In this document: piece after piece, positions 54,979 through 64,000 of the stretch
Layout: each line of letters begins with the position of its first letter
How positions within the stretch are numbered: position 1 is the stretch's first letter
Source of the DNA: Corythucha ciliata
Taxonomy: Eukaryota; Arthropoda; Insecta; Hemiptera; Tingidae
Length of the DNA: 64,000 bases
Assembly: GCA_038030265.1 (NCBI GenBank)
Contig: CM075941.1
Coordinates: forward strand, 51,313,952-51,377,951
Direction of reading: 5' to 3'
Position numbers and translations under genes: made by a program
The notes under the pieces: model-generated
Seen by the model: only the letters and a program-made list of their open reading frames with translations
The model's database searches: none
What the model was told of the DNA's origin: nothing

Positions 54979-55728
54979 TTGCTCGCACATCATTATTCGG
55001 ATAAAGTTCTCTCTGTTAAGCCCCTCAAACAAGCTTCACCCGAAGGGTTAAGAGAATTAGCGGATTCTCTCCAAACGGATTATGCTTGCCTAAATTCCCT
55101 CAAGATCGAAAATTTAGGAGATTACCTTTTCCTAGAGTTCTCGTTACGCCTACTTGACTCCAACACTCGAATCTCTTTAGAGAGAAAACACCTCGAAACA
55201 GAATTTCCCAAGTTTTCCGATCTTATTGCCTTCCTTCGTGATAGTTGTTCGGCTTCGGATCTCGCCGGTGCCACAGCGCCTGTTCACTCGAACAAATCTT
55301 TCCCTTTCACAAAACCGCGGGAGGTAAAACGAGTTTCAATGGCCGCTAACATTGTTGCATCGCCAAAGACTTCACCTCAATCTCATACAACTGCGAGTCA
55401 CATGAGAGGAGAAATGGGGGAGAAGTTATCTCTCACGTGCCCGTGTTGCGAGCGGCCTCACAGTCTCATTCGTTGTCCCGAATTCTTGAAAGCGTCACCT
55501 ATTGAACGTCATGACATGGTTAAGAAACACAAGAAGTGCTTCGCTTGTTTGGGCCCTCACGGAGTGACAAAATGCTCATCTAAGGGAAAATGTCAGTCTT
55601 GTGGGAGTTCACAGCATAATTCTTTTCTTCATCGTGATCCGCCAATAAGACATGTAGTGGACGACTGCTCATCTTCTACTCCTTTGATGGGAACAACCCA
55701 ACTCCATGACACAACTCGTCCTTGCTAA
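54979..55728 (+). pseudogene. gag: BEL-2 Gag, C-terminal part with zinc knuckles
   Basis: 249 residues. The first half continues the helical Gag region. Residues ~150-215 hold three zinc-binding clusters (CPCCERPHSLIRC, CFACLGPHGVTKC, CQSCGSSQHNSFLH), the arrangement typical of BEL/Pao Gag nucleocapsid regions. The real frame enters from upstream; the Met at 54979 is internal. It ends just before the protease, which lies in another frame. Confidence 0.85.
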
Positions 55729-56297
55729 CACCTCAGGGAGCTCACAAGCTCTGTTAGGGACAGCCAAAGCTCAAATTCGTGATGCCACCGGACATTGGAT
55801 CACCTGTCGTATTGTCATCGATTCGGGCTCAGAGCTCAACTTTTATGACCCAGGCCCTTGTGGAGCGTTTGGGACTTTCCCTTTCCGAATGTCCATATAA
55901 AATTTCTGGCGTCGGACAGACGGCACTGAATCGCCCTCAAGGCATGATTAGGAGCACGATTTCGCCCCACTTTAGACCCGAACCACACATTAATTTCGAA
56001 GCCGTGGTATTGCCCCAAATTACTTCGGATCTCCCATCGATCTCGTTACCAAACGAAATAAAGTCTCGGTTCTCGTCTATCACTTTAGCTGATCCAGATT
56101 TTGATATTTCCGCCCCCATCGATGTTCTTCTGGGAGTTCAGGCTACTCTCGATCTCCTTCCGTCGGAACCATCAGAAATTCGTGGAAAACCATCAGCCTT
56201 TCTTACATCTCTAGGATGGGTCCTAAGAGGTTCAGTCGAATGCTCTTCAATCCCTGTTCTTTGTTCTTCAACGCAGCTCCCTCTTTGTCACGTCTGA
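55706..56297 (+). pseudogene. BEL-2 retroviral-type aspartic protease, frameshifted
   Basis: The active-site strand CRIVIDSGSELNF is in the 55706-55900 frame. The rest (VERLGLSLSECPYKISGVG, then DVLLGVQATLDLL and TSLGWVLRG) is in the 55779-56297 frame. The frameshift is near 55840. It would process Gag and Pol; as it stands it is broken. Confidence 0.85.
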
Positions 56298-56904
56298 AGA
56301 AGGCTTTAATCTTGACAATGAACTTCGTCGTTTCTGGGAATCAGAAGAGATCGAACGCCCCTTTCCCTGTCATCCTGACGACGAAAAGTGTGAGCAGTAT
56401 TTTGTCGCAACCACCACTCGTGAGTCGACTGGTCGGTACAAAGTGAGGTTCCACTCGAGCTGTAGCTTACGATCGTTTTCGCAGACTAGAGAAACGTTTC
56501 GAACGGGATCCCGACCTCTCCTTCGAACTGTCTTGTTCAGCGACTCCCGGACCGCTCTAGCTTGGATTAAAACTCCACCCTATCGCTTAAAGGTTTTCGA
56601 AGCCAATCGCGTGATGCGAATCCAAGAAAACGCGCCACTGGCCCACTGGGGTCACGTTGCCGCAAGGAAAACCCTGCTGATCCAGCTAGTAGGGGGTTTG
56701 TTCCCACAAGAGCTCATTGACTGCCAACTATGGTGGCATGGCCCAGATTTTCTTTATCATTCCCAATGGCCTGCTGAAGAGTCTCACTACAACTCTCTAT
56801 TGTCCGCTATTGATCTTTCTATCCACGAAGTCATTGTTCGTAGCTCAACTCTACTAAAGTTACAACGCGTCCTAGCTTACGTTTTACGTTACGTCAGCAA
56901 CTAA
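56298..56904 (+). pseudogene. pol: BEL-2 Pol: RT lost, RNase H remnant
   Basis: After the protease, the region preceding RT (RPFPCHPDDEKCEQYF) is readable, then reading passes within ~150 bases to RNase H and post-RNase H motifs (LFSDSRTALAWIKTPP, then RGLFPQELIDCQLWWHGPDF-like sequence). The entire RT palm with its YVDD box is missing, so an internal deletion of roughly 1.5-2 kb lies near 56440-56530. Confidence 0.82.
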
Positions 56905-57074
56905 AAAGTCATAATTCGCGGTTCCGATGACAGTGTTCTTAAATTAGGCCCTCTCACCTCCGAAGAGTAGCAGGCAGGATTGCTTTTAGCTGTTCGAGCC
57001 ACGCAGCAGCAATACCTCCAGACAGACATTCGTCTTTTAGAAACAGAACGGCCAGTATCAAGAAATATCAGGCT

Positions 57075-57743
57075 TTGACCCCTTTTCTTTCTCCTGAGGG
57101 TTTTGTTATGGTGGGGGGACGCCTACGTCTCTCATCGTTGCCGTACTCGGGAAAACACCCATTCCTTATGCCTCGTGAGTCTCCTTTGGCACGACTCTTG
57201 GTCGATTACTTCCATTTGTTTTCGGGTCATGGAGGACCTCAGCTTACCCAGTCGCTGCTCCATAGACGGGTTTTGGATTCCCGGTGCTCGTAGTCTCATA
57301 CGGAATCGTATTTTTCGATGTCTTCCGTGCTACCGTTTCCAAGCACAACCTGTCCAGCCATTAATGGCAGATATCCCTGCATACCGTCTACAACCAGGTC
57401 GATGTTTTTCTCATACGGGAGTTGACATCGGTGGTCCATTTATGGTAAAAACGTCCCTCGTAAAGTCTTCTCGTTATTCCAAGTGCTACTTCGCCATCTT
57501 CGTTTGTATGGTATCCAAAGCAATCCACCTGGAGGTTGTAACGGACATGTCGACCCAAAATTTTCTCGCTGCCCTGGACAGATTTATCGCTCGTCGAGGC
57601 CTTTGTTCGCACATATACAGCGATCAAGGAAGTAACTTCCGTGGGGCCTCCCGGGAGATCACCGAACAAAGTCGATTCCTCTCTCCTTCTAACACTGATT
57701 TGCTTCATTTCGCCGCTTCACGCCAGATAACATGGGTTTTCAA
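57075..57743 (+). pseudogene. BEL-2 integrase, N-terminal and catalytic part
   Basis: HHCC zinc domain (HLFSGHGGPQLTQSLLH, then CLPCYRF) spread over two frames (57075-57293, 57103 on). The catalytic core has the first Asp in TGVDIGGPF and the second in YSDQGSNFRGA. The ORF runs into hAT-7 at 57744; the sequence up to QITWVFN is integrase. Confidence 0.9.
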
Positions 57744-59143
57744 CAGTAGCGTAGCGTGGGTCCAATTGTTGGTTTACCGCCACCACCCCCCCCCCCAACG
57801 ATGATTTGTGCTTTTAAGTACAACTTGGAAGAATGTGAATGGGAAAGCTCCAAATTTAGTCGTAAGCAAATAGTTGTTGAAACTGTTTAACGTGGACAAG
57901 TTGTTGACTGATCATGTATCTCCCAGCGGATACAAAAATGTTTAAAAAATTTGAAACTTCAAAAATCCGGCTTGCATGCTCAACACGTTTTGAGGGCAAT
58001 TCCTGTTCCTGTTTGGCCAAGTAGCATATTATAGCGGCAATGAGCCGAACGATCACTTCCCTATTTTTTTAAAGTTTTCATTATGTAATGAAATCGAGTG
58101 GGCTTTTTGTTGGTCCAGCAACAGATTTATTCTGGACGTTTTGCCGAATTGGAAGAGGTCAAATGACGCCTTAACGTGGGCCTGACAAAATTTTGGTGGT
58201 TTTGGGCAGAGTGAGTGAGGGTGAGGGCTAGTGAATTTGAAAACCCAAGGGATGGGGAAGACGGCGAAAAGGAGGCACGGAAAACAAAATAGTTCCCCCT
58301 TGGAACGGAACCTTGACAACCATTTGTAACGGTCGTAATTTTCCCTTTTAAAATGCCTGGTGTACTCACGGTTTCGCTCTTTCACGGATGTAGTCAGAGT
58401 CGGAATCTCAGATTCGGAACGACCGCTGGACTCAACTACCCATTTTCTTCGAAAGTACGCGTGAAAAAACTTTTGCGATAAATACAAAAAGTGACACAAT
58501 GGCACTCCATTGCCTTTAAAAATAGATGACACGAACACAAAAATAGTTTTAAATACAAAAATATTAATTTATTTATACTGGTGTAAACTACAGGCCGGCT
58601 GAATCAGAACTTCAGAAGGATAAACTGACAAACGGGAAGTACGGGAAGGTAACGGGGATCACGTGGTTTGGAGCGAAGTACAGTGGCTTTAAAGCCACTG
58701 TAGAGCGAAGCTGTGAAGGGAATAACCCAACGGAAGGCAAGGGAAGTTGCAAGTTGACCGCAGAAATCCAGCGCTATCCTTTCACATAAACCAACGCGCT
58801 TCCCCGACCTTCACATCCATCATTCCCTCGACCCTCTGAAAAACTGGCAATTCCCCTGCGCTCAACCCCCTCACTCACGCTACATCAAACAGTTCCCCGC
58901 CCGCCACAGGCTCATGCCCATCATTGGGGTACATTATGTAGCTAAGTTGAGAGTAGAAATAGTAAAATATCATTTCTACAGGCAATTTCAGCTCAAAAAC
59001 GACAAAAATTCAAAAAACCGTTCTTATTTAAACATTTTATGAAGGATAAAACACAATTCTCCGATTATGAAATAAAAATTAAAATTCTTCAAAATCGTTG
59101 GTATAGCGGCGCTCAACCCGCTATACCAGAGAATACGCCCCTG
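57744..59143 (-). mobile_element. hAT-type element 7, inserted in the BEL-2 integrase
   Basis: 1400 bp, ends CAGTAGCGTA and TACGCCCCTG (inverted repeats), perfect 8-bp TSD GTTTTCAA (57736-57743, 59144-59151). The integrase reading resumes across the site. It keeps the N-terminal part of its own transposase on the minus strand; the catalytic region is deleted. 58539-59143 is non-coding and includes a small hairpin at 58679-58705 (AGTGGCTTTAAAGCCACT). Confidence 0.95.
57856..58538 (-). pseudogene. hAT transposase N-terminal fragment (TTF/ZMYM-type)
   Basis: The upstream piece (58538-58053) contains the zinc-finger string YKWLSRFRSKGELFCFPCLL and then KTSRINLLLDQQKAHSISLH, both typical of the TTF-type finger at the start of many animal hAT transposases. 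The next piece (58056-57856) continues in another frame with RLIAAIICYLAKQEQELP. The rest, including the catalytic core and dimerisation domain, is gone. This is the only hAT coding sequence found in the window. Confidence 0.85.
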
Positions 59144-59151
59144 GTTTTCAA

Positions 59152-59705
59152 CCCTCCATGGGCCCCGAACTTCGGTGGGTTATGGGAAGCGGGAGTAAAA
59201 TCCGTAAAACATCATCTACGTAGAATAGTAAATGAGCAAAAGTTAACATTGGAGGAATTCATTACTGTACTAACCCGTATTGAGGGAATTCTTAATTCTC
59301 GACCCCTTTGTGCTCTTTCGAACAGTCCCGATGACAATTTTGACTACCTTACCCCCGGCCATTTTCTTACTGGAGGTCCAATATTGTCCCGAATCGAGGA
59401 CGACGTTCGTAACGTTCCAACCAATCGTTTGAAGCGCTGGCAATTGACAAAACAGCTTGTTCAATCGTTCTGGGAACGATAGACTCGGGAGTACATTCAT
59501 ACTCAGCTGCAGCGGCCAAAATGGCATAACCCCGTGCCTCCTTTAATAGCAGGATCTCTAGTTTATTTTTTCACTCCTGGTACTCCCGTCACTCGGACGA
59601 GTTCGTGAATGTCTGCCAGGAAAGGATGATACTGTTAGAGTTATAAATATTTCAACCCCATCCGGTGATGAGGCCTGCTAATAAAGTAGTGCTCCTCCCT
59701 TCCCA
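59152..59705 (+). pseudogene. BEL-2 integrase, C-terminal part
   Basis: Resumes directly after the hAT TSD with PPWAPNFGGLWEAGVKSVKH, whose Glu is the third catalytic residue. It then has the typical LTRIEGILNSRPL and LTPGHFLTGGP motifs to a TAG at 59480, followed by readable tail sequence (REYIHTQLQQRPKWHNP-like, with frameshift) to about 59705. The upstream start of the ORF (59039) lies in the hAT and is not integrase. Confidence 0.88.
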
Positions 59706-59995
59706 ATAAACTTAAAACGCTCATCATTAAACATTTAGTTTCTTCCTTTCTTCTCCTTTTCTTTATTCCCTTACCTTTTTTTCCACAAGTTAAATGTAGC
59801 ATTTTCTTTTGTTTCTTTACTTCTCCATTTGTTTCCACTTCTAGCAGAAATCTGTGCCTTTTTCGTTTTCCTATCACCCAGTATTCATTTTGAGTTACAA
59901 TAATCTTTCTTGTATTTGTATATACCCCGTTCCTGATACTCTGTCCTGCTTGGGATTCCATAGAGAAAAATAATTCATTTTGGGTGGGGGGAATA
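59706..59995 (+). other. BEL-2 3' untranslated region with polypurine tract
   Basis: T-rich sequence without plus-strand ORF. GGGTGGGGGGAATA at 59981-59994 just before the LTR is the likely polypurine tract. The minus-strand ORF 59641-60066 reflects low complexity. Confidence 0.7.
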
Positions 59996-60369
59996 TGTTC
60001 CGTTCTCCTAAACAACAAAAAAAACCGTTGGTCATTTCTAATCAGCAGCTGATCCCCCCCTGCCACACTCTTTTTTTCGGTCCCAAAACCTGTCCCACCT
60101 TTCTCATCAAGTCATCACGCCTTGAAGAGGCAGAGACAAGTTTTCCCTCCCCGCTCACACACACACCTTTAAAATCGCGGTAAGACGCTACCGAGAAGTG
60201 ACGTTTTGGACGCCGGCCGACACGCGACACCGTTTTTTTACGATCTTGGTGAGTCCTTCCTTTTTTCTCTTCCTTCACTTGCTTACGACATATAAATAAA
60301 ATGATTCGCGTTGGCCAAAGCTTAAGTTCCCCCCCCCCCGTAATATGTAATACAGTCCACTTTCGAACA
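59996..60369 (+). repeat. 3' LTR of BEL-2
   Basis: Same TGTTCCG...CGAACA ends as 53753-54118. Confidence 0.9.
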
Positions 60370-60401
60370 TACCCCTAAATTTTTGGTCCTCCGGGCCGGA
60401 T
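60370..60401 (+). repeat. Post-LTR sequence identical to the BEL-2 internal start
   Basis: The 32 bases after the right LTR repeat those after the left LTR (54119-54150), including the TGGTCCTCCGGGCC primer-binding site. A simple insertion would show flanking DNA here. This looks like the start of a second internal region in a tandem LTR-internal-LTR-internal array, cut at 60401. Confidence 0.82.
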
Positions 60402-62140
60402 TCATAGCTGAAATTGAGAAAAAACGCGAATTTACATGTTAGAAACGCTTCGACGCAGCAAAAATTGAAAACATCACTAACTCGCGACTAAAATTGAGGA
60501 AAATTATAAATTTCGCGGATATTATAGTGTGTTAAAATTTCTGATTTATAAATACGCGCATTTTCGCCTTCTGAGGGCAATTTGAGAAAAACGGCAAATT
60601 CGTGGCTAGGACTGAGAAGAAACGCTAATCTAAAACAAAATTGCTAATGTGGTGCTAAAATGCAAAAGAATCCACTGATTTGCGGTTAATATTAAGAAAA
60701 TATAAATTATACTCCGGCCAAAATTTAAAGAAATGTTATATGTTCAGACTAAATTGAAAAAAAAATTGCTGATTCACTACGCGACAATGCTTGCAGCGCC
60801 ACTGATGTGTTGAATGTTGGTCGTGAACTGGGAAACAAACGAGAGCTGTTTAAGTTGTATTGGGGGAATCTTTTCCTTGCGTTGACGAAAGGTGAACGTG
60901 AGAGGCTTGTGATCCGTGTAGACAGTGAAAGTTTGGGCGAAAGTGTTGTATAGCAGCGTTAGACTGCATGAAGTTCTCGATGAAAAGCTGGCCACTGCTA
61001 TTGGCGTGGAGTCAGTTTTTGGGAGAAAAATGCGAGGGGCTGCCACTCGTTGGCCACGCGTTGTTGAAGACATGCCCCGATGGCAGCTTATGAGAGGCAT
61101 CAGTGAAGAGCCCAGTGGACGATCATCAGGTACGGTCCTGGCGTTTAATGCACGAACCCTTCTTCGGCACCATGTGAAGTGGTGATGACCAAAGGGCTGT
61201 CTGATCGTCAAACGATTCCTTATTGAAGTATAAGGTCGAATTCAGCCTTGGCAAGTAGAAGCTTATCGGGAGCAAGTCGCTAGCGCGTGCGAACACAGGG
61301 GGTCCGAGCGTCGTGTTGATACTCAGTTTGAGCAGAAAATTAGCGTCTTTCTCAAGTGTTCTACTCAAAATTAGCCGAACATTTTTTTCTAATCTAATTT
61401 TTTGCCACAAATTAGCATTTTTATGAATCAGCGATTTTTTCTCAGTTTTAGCCATGAATTTTCTGGTTTTTCACCCATAGCCATTAATTTGCCGATTTTT
61501 CTCAATTTCTGCCTCAAATTTCCCTGCGGAAGCCGTAAATTATAGTATTTCCAATTTTTGATTCAAATTGAAATCTGTCTCAATTTTAGCCGCGAATAAG
61601 TGATTTTCCTCAATTTTAGCCGTGAATTACCGCTTTTTCTCAATTTTAGCAGCGTAGTACCGTTTCTGGCCCGTGAATTAGCGAATTTCGTTAATTTTTG
61701 CCAGGAATTGGCGTTTTCCCACAATTTAGCCGCAAATTGGCAGTTTTTCAAGTTTTGACAGTGAATCAGCACTCTTTTTTTTTCAATTTAGGCTGAAATT
61801 TCAACATTTCTTTAAATTTTGGCCGGAGTATAATTTATATTTTCTCAACATTAACCGCAAAACAGTGGATTCTTTTGCATTTTAGCACCACATTAGCAAT
61901 TTTGTTTTAGACCAGCATTTCTTCTCAGTCCTAGCCTCGAATTTGCCGTTTTTCTCAAATTGCCCTCAGAATGCGAGAATGCGCGTATTTATAAATCAGA
62001 AAATTTAACACACTATAGTATCCGCGAAATTTATAATTTTCCTCAATTTTAGTCGCGAGTTAGTGATGTTTACAATTTTTGCTGCGTCGAAGCGTTTCTA
62101 ACATGTAAATTCGCCATTTTTCTCAATTTCAGCCATGAAT
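60400..62140. repeat. Large inverted repeat: ~378-bp arms of family A
   Basis: 60400-60777 and 61761-62140 are inverted copies with high similarity, including irregular features (TTCTAACATGTAAATTCG, GCTGCGTCGAAGCG, TAAATTATACTCCGGCC and complements). The spacer (60778-61760) holds a Gypsy fragment and family A units. Confidence 0.92.
60777..61330 (-). pseudogene. pol: Gypsy-type pol fragment (gypsy-3)
   Basis: Minus strand. 61330-61126 carries an RT start (GPPVFARASDLLP, ALWSSPLHMVPKK). 61211-60777 carries the end of RNase H (FTVYTDHKPLTFTFRQRKE, QHISGAASIVA). The RT palm between is missing. It is a different Gypsy lineage from gypsy-1, closer in motif to elements with TDHKPL. Both ends abut family A sequence. 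Confidence 0.88.
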
Positions 62141-63450
62141 CGGCGTTTTCCTCAATTTTTAGCCCAATTTGAGCTGAAAAACAGAGTTTTTATTTATTTC
62201 TGCCGGGCTAATTAGTGCAATTATTGATTTTATAATTGTTGATTATGCGTATAATTATTGATTATATAAAATTGGTTGTTGATTATAATTAGTGAAATTA
62301 TTAGTCCCATATTACTTTTTTTTTTTTTTTTTTTTTCAATTTTGGCTATGGATTACCGTTTTTTGTTTAGTTTTAGCCTCGAACGGAAGCTAATCATTTG
62401 TTTTGTTTTTTTCAATTTAAGCCGGGATTTTGGCCGTGGGTTAGCACTATTTCTCAATTTCAGCAGCGCAGTAACGTTTCTGTCGTATGCATTAGCAATT
62501 TTCCTACATTTTATCCCCGAATTGGCGTTATCCTCATTTTCAGCTGCAGATTATTCATTTTTTCCATTTAGCACTATTTTCAATTTGAGCTGAATATTAG
62601 TGTTTTACTTTATTTAGCCGCTCTATTTAGTAATTTTTACAATTCAGCAGAGTTGTATTTTTAGATTTTAGCCCCGCATAAGAAACTTTTTTCTACTTTA
62701 ATGCTATGGTTTGGCGCTGTTTTTCAGTTTGAGCCTCGAATCTTTTAGAAGCTACGGATTTGCTTTTTCTCAATTTCAGCTGCGAATTAGTGATTTTATT
62801 AATTTGTATAGTTTTTCCTCTACTTTATCTGTGAATTAGCGATTTTTCTCGCTATGATACTCTTTTTCATATCCGAATGAGTGATTTATTTATTTTTTTT
62901 TTAATTTTTAGCTATTTCAGTTGTGAATTTGTCATTTTTTCCCCATTTTAACCCAAATTATCGTTGTTTTTGTAAATAATAGCGGTTTTTATTCTTTACT
63001 TGTACACTGTACAGCCTTGAATTAGTAGAGTTTATTCTCAATTTTAGCCGCGGGCTTGGCATACAATATTTTTGCGTTGATTTATATATATTTTAGCCAT
63101 GGAATGGCCACCACACACCGCGAATCGACGAGTTTTTCTTAATTTTGGTCTGGAAGTTGCGTCGTGAGACACGAATCAGCGCTTTTTCGCAGTTATAGCC
63201 ACGAATATTAGCGCTTTTTCCTATGTTTTTGCCACATCAGCTAGTTGCAAATTGCCGATGAGTAGTACATTAGTTCGCGTAAAGATCTAACGAAATTGAG
63301 GAGGGTGTATTTTCTCTATTTTTGTCGTGAATTTTCCTCAAGAAGGCGCGTATTTTATGTATATTTATTATCATTTATTTATGTATATTTCATTCGTGAA
63401 TTACAAACCATTTCCCTCAACTTTCTCCCCGAATTAGCGTTTTCGTCAGC
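61340..63450 (+). repeat. Family A array, longest in the window
   Basis: ~30-bp units (AGCCGCGAATTAGCG, TTTTTCTCAATTTTAGC) over about 2.1 kb, strongly diverged. Includes the right arm of the palindrome. The ORFs at 62276-62593 and 63296-63520 are array sequence. Confidence 0.9.
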
Positions 63451-63489
63451 GCACCTCGATGATGTAATGGATACAATAATATGCCAGTT

Positions 63490-63531
63490 GAAGATGCCCA
63501 CCTCCTTGATCAAGGGATAGCTACACCCCTG
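63490..63531 (-). mobile_element. hAT-like right terminus closing the family A array
   Basis: TCAAGGGATAGCTACACCCCTG is closely related to the hAT-4 right end (GGTCAAGGGCTGGCTACGCCCCTG, split by a base). The following 8-mer is CGTGACGA; no matching left end was found, so the array's element is incomplete or rearranged. Confidence 0.65.
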
Positions 63532-63539
63532 CGTGACGA

Positions 63540-64000
63540 GGATCTGATGATCTTCGAAAAAGTGACGAGCGAAAGCGAATGATGGCCTTTCTGTCGGGCT
63601 TCAATCGGTTTCTGGTTCAATTGTCGCCAAACAATTTCATGTGTAGCCTGGGCATTACACAGTAAAACACTTTCCCCGTCTTATGGCGTTTTCCATTCAA
63701 TGTAATACACTAGTGTGGTGTAAGTTTTCCCCAACCGTCCTCTCTGAATTGAAACATATGTTTATGGAGAGGACGCTTGCACTACACTTGTGTAGTGTGT
63801 TGAATTGAAATCGCTATTTGTCAAATTCATGTTTACCAATTAATCCTATAACACTTACTGAAGCAGCTTATTTACTTATAATTAGCGAGCTAAAACCAAA
63901 TTAATGAGATTCGCAACGACCAATTTATTTACGATTGAGAGTTCACGCTCGGGCTTTGTTCATACTCGCGTAGAAGACTGCCAAAAATGTAAAATGTAGA
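63540..64000. other. Unassigned, with a small inverted repeat
   Basis: 63695-63744 and 63767-63808 pair imperfectly (ACACTAGTGTGGTGTAAG against CTACACAAGTGTAGTG on the other strand; CGTCCTCTC against GAGAGGACG). It is probably a MITE of about 120 bp. No gene is seen. Confidence 0.5.

Larger units (their letters stand above)
53753..60369 (+). mobile_element. BEL/Pao LTR retrotransposon (BEL-2), defective, with a nested hAT
   Basis: LTRs at 53753-54118 and 59996-60369 begin TGTTCCG and end CGAACA. Between them on the plus strand are gag, protease, RNase H and integrase pieces. The RT core is absent, several frameshifts occur, and hAT-7 (57744-59143) splits the integrase. BEL-type features are the Gag zinc knuckles, the IDSGSE protease and the TGVDIGGPF integrase. 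The element cannot move on its own. Confidence 0.94.

Noticed and set aside
59641..60066. 141-codon minus-strand Lys/Arg-rich ORF
   Set aside because: Covers the T-rich BEL-2 3' untranslated region and LTR; composition explains it.

Overview
The window reads as a transposon-dense, AT-rich, gene-poor stretch of an invertebrate, probably arthropod, nuclear genome. The reasons are Ty3/Gypsy and BEL/Pao LTR retrotransposons, many hAT-type TIR elements with 8-bp target-site duplications (TSDs), a piggyBac-like MITE, foldback MITEs, and a transposase of a type I know as uncharacterised repeat proteins in arthropods and cnidarians. I see no operons, tRNAs, rRNAs or CRISPR arrays. Two short exon-like ORFs are the only weak signs of host genes. 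Species cannot be fixed from the sequence alone.

Layout. 1-6076: a minus-strand Gypsy element (gypsy-1) with almost identical LTRs but a frameshifted gag and integrase tail. 6195-6335: a small MITE. 7490-14110: degenerate ~30-bp tandem arrays (family A) in both orientations, a ~15-17-bp minisatellite (family E) and loose hAT ends. 14606-15929: a truncated gypsy-1 relative, inserted at the edge of a palindromic ~165-bp satellite (15930-16999). 17640-18640: a second ~30-bp array type (family B). 19063-23543: one hAT inserted inside the right end of another, each carrying an array (A outside, 20-bp family C inside). 23552-27230: non-repetitive sequence with one exon-like block. 27240-32666: family B, then a three-level nest of TIR elements carrying B and ~21-bp D arrays. 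32818-33579: piggyBac-like MITE. 35576-37451: hAT with a D array. 37520-38256: foldback element. 38282-45292: a palindromic MITE split by a hAT whose family A array is split by a 4131-bp DNA transposon with an intact 884-codon gene. 45293-45687: foldback MITE. 49365-51385: decayed minus-strand BEL/Pao pol. 53753-60369: plus-strand BEL/Pao element without an RT core, its integrase interrupted by a hAT with a perfect 8-bp TSD. 60400-63531: palindrome, Gypsy remnant and a long family A array ending at a hAT terminus.

Two points stand out. First, the transposon at 39306-43436 has recognisable TIRs, an AAAT duplication, at least ten copies of a 13-bp subterminal motif and an uninterrupted gene with a D/D/D-like RNase H core, a cysteine cluster and a C-terminal Tudor-like segment. 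It is the best candidate for a poorly described, recently active system. Second, several hAT-type shells (proved by matched TSDs) contain degenerate short-unit arrays instead of genes. Array families A-D differ but share an AAAATNG core and, in A and C, higher-order duplication. This suggests hAT elements that amplify and spread minisatellites.

Coordinates of arrays are approximate because their edges decay gradually; TIR and TSD coordinates were read base by base.
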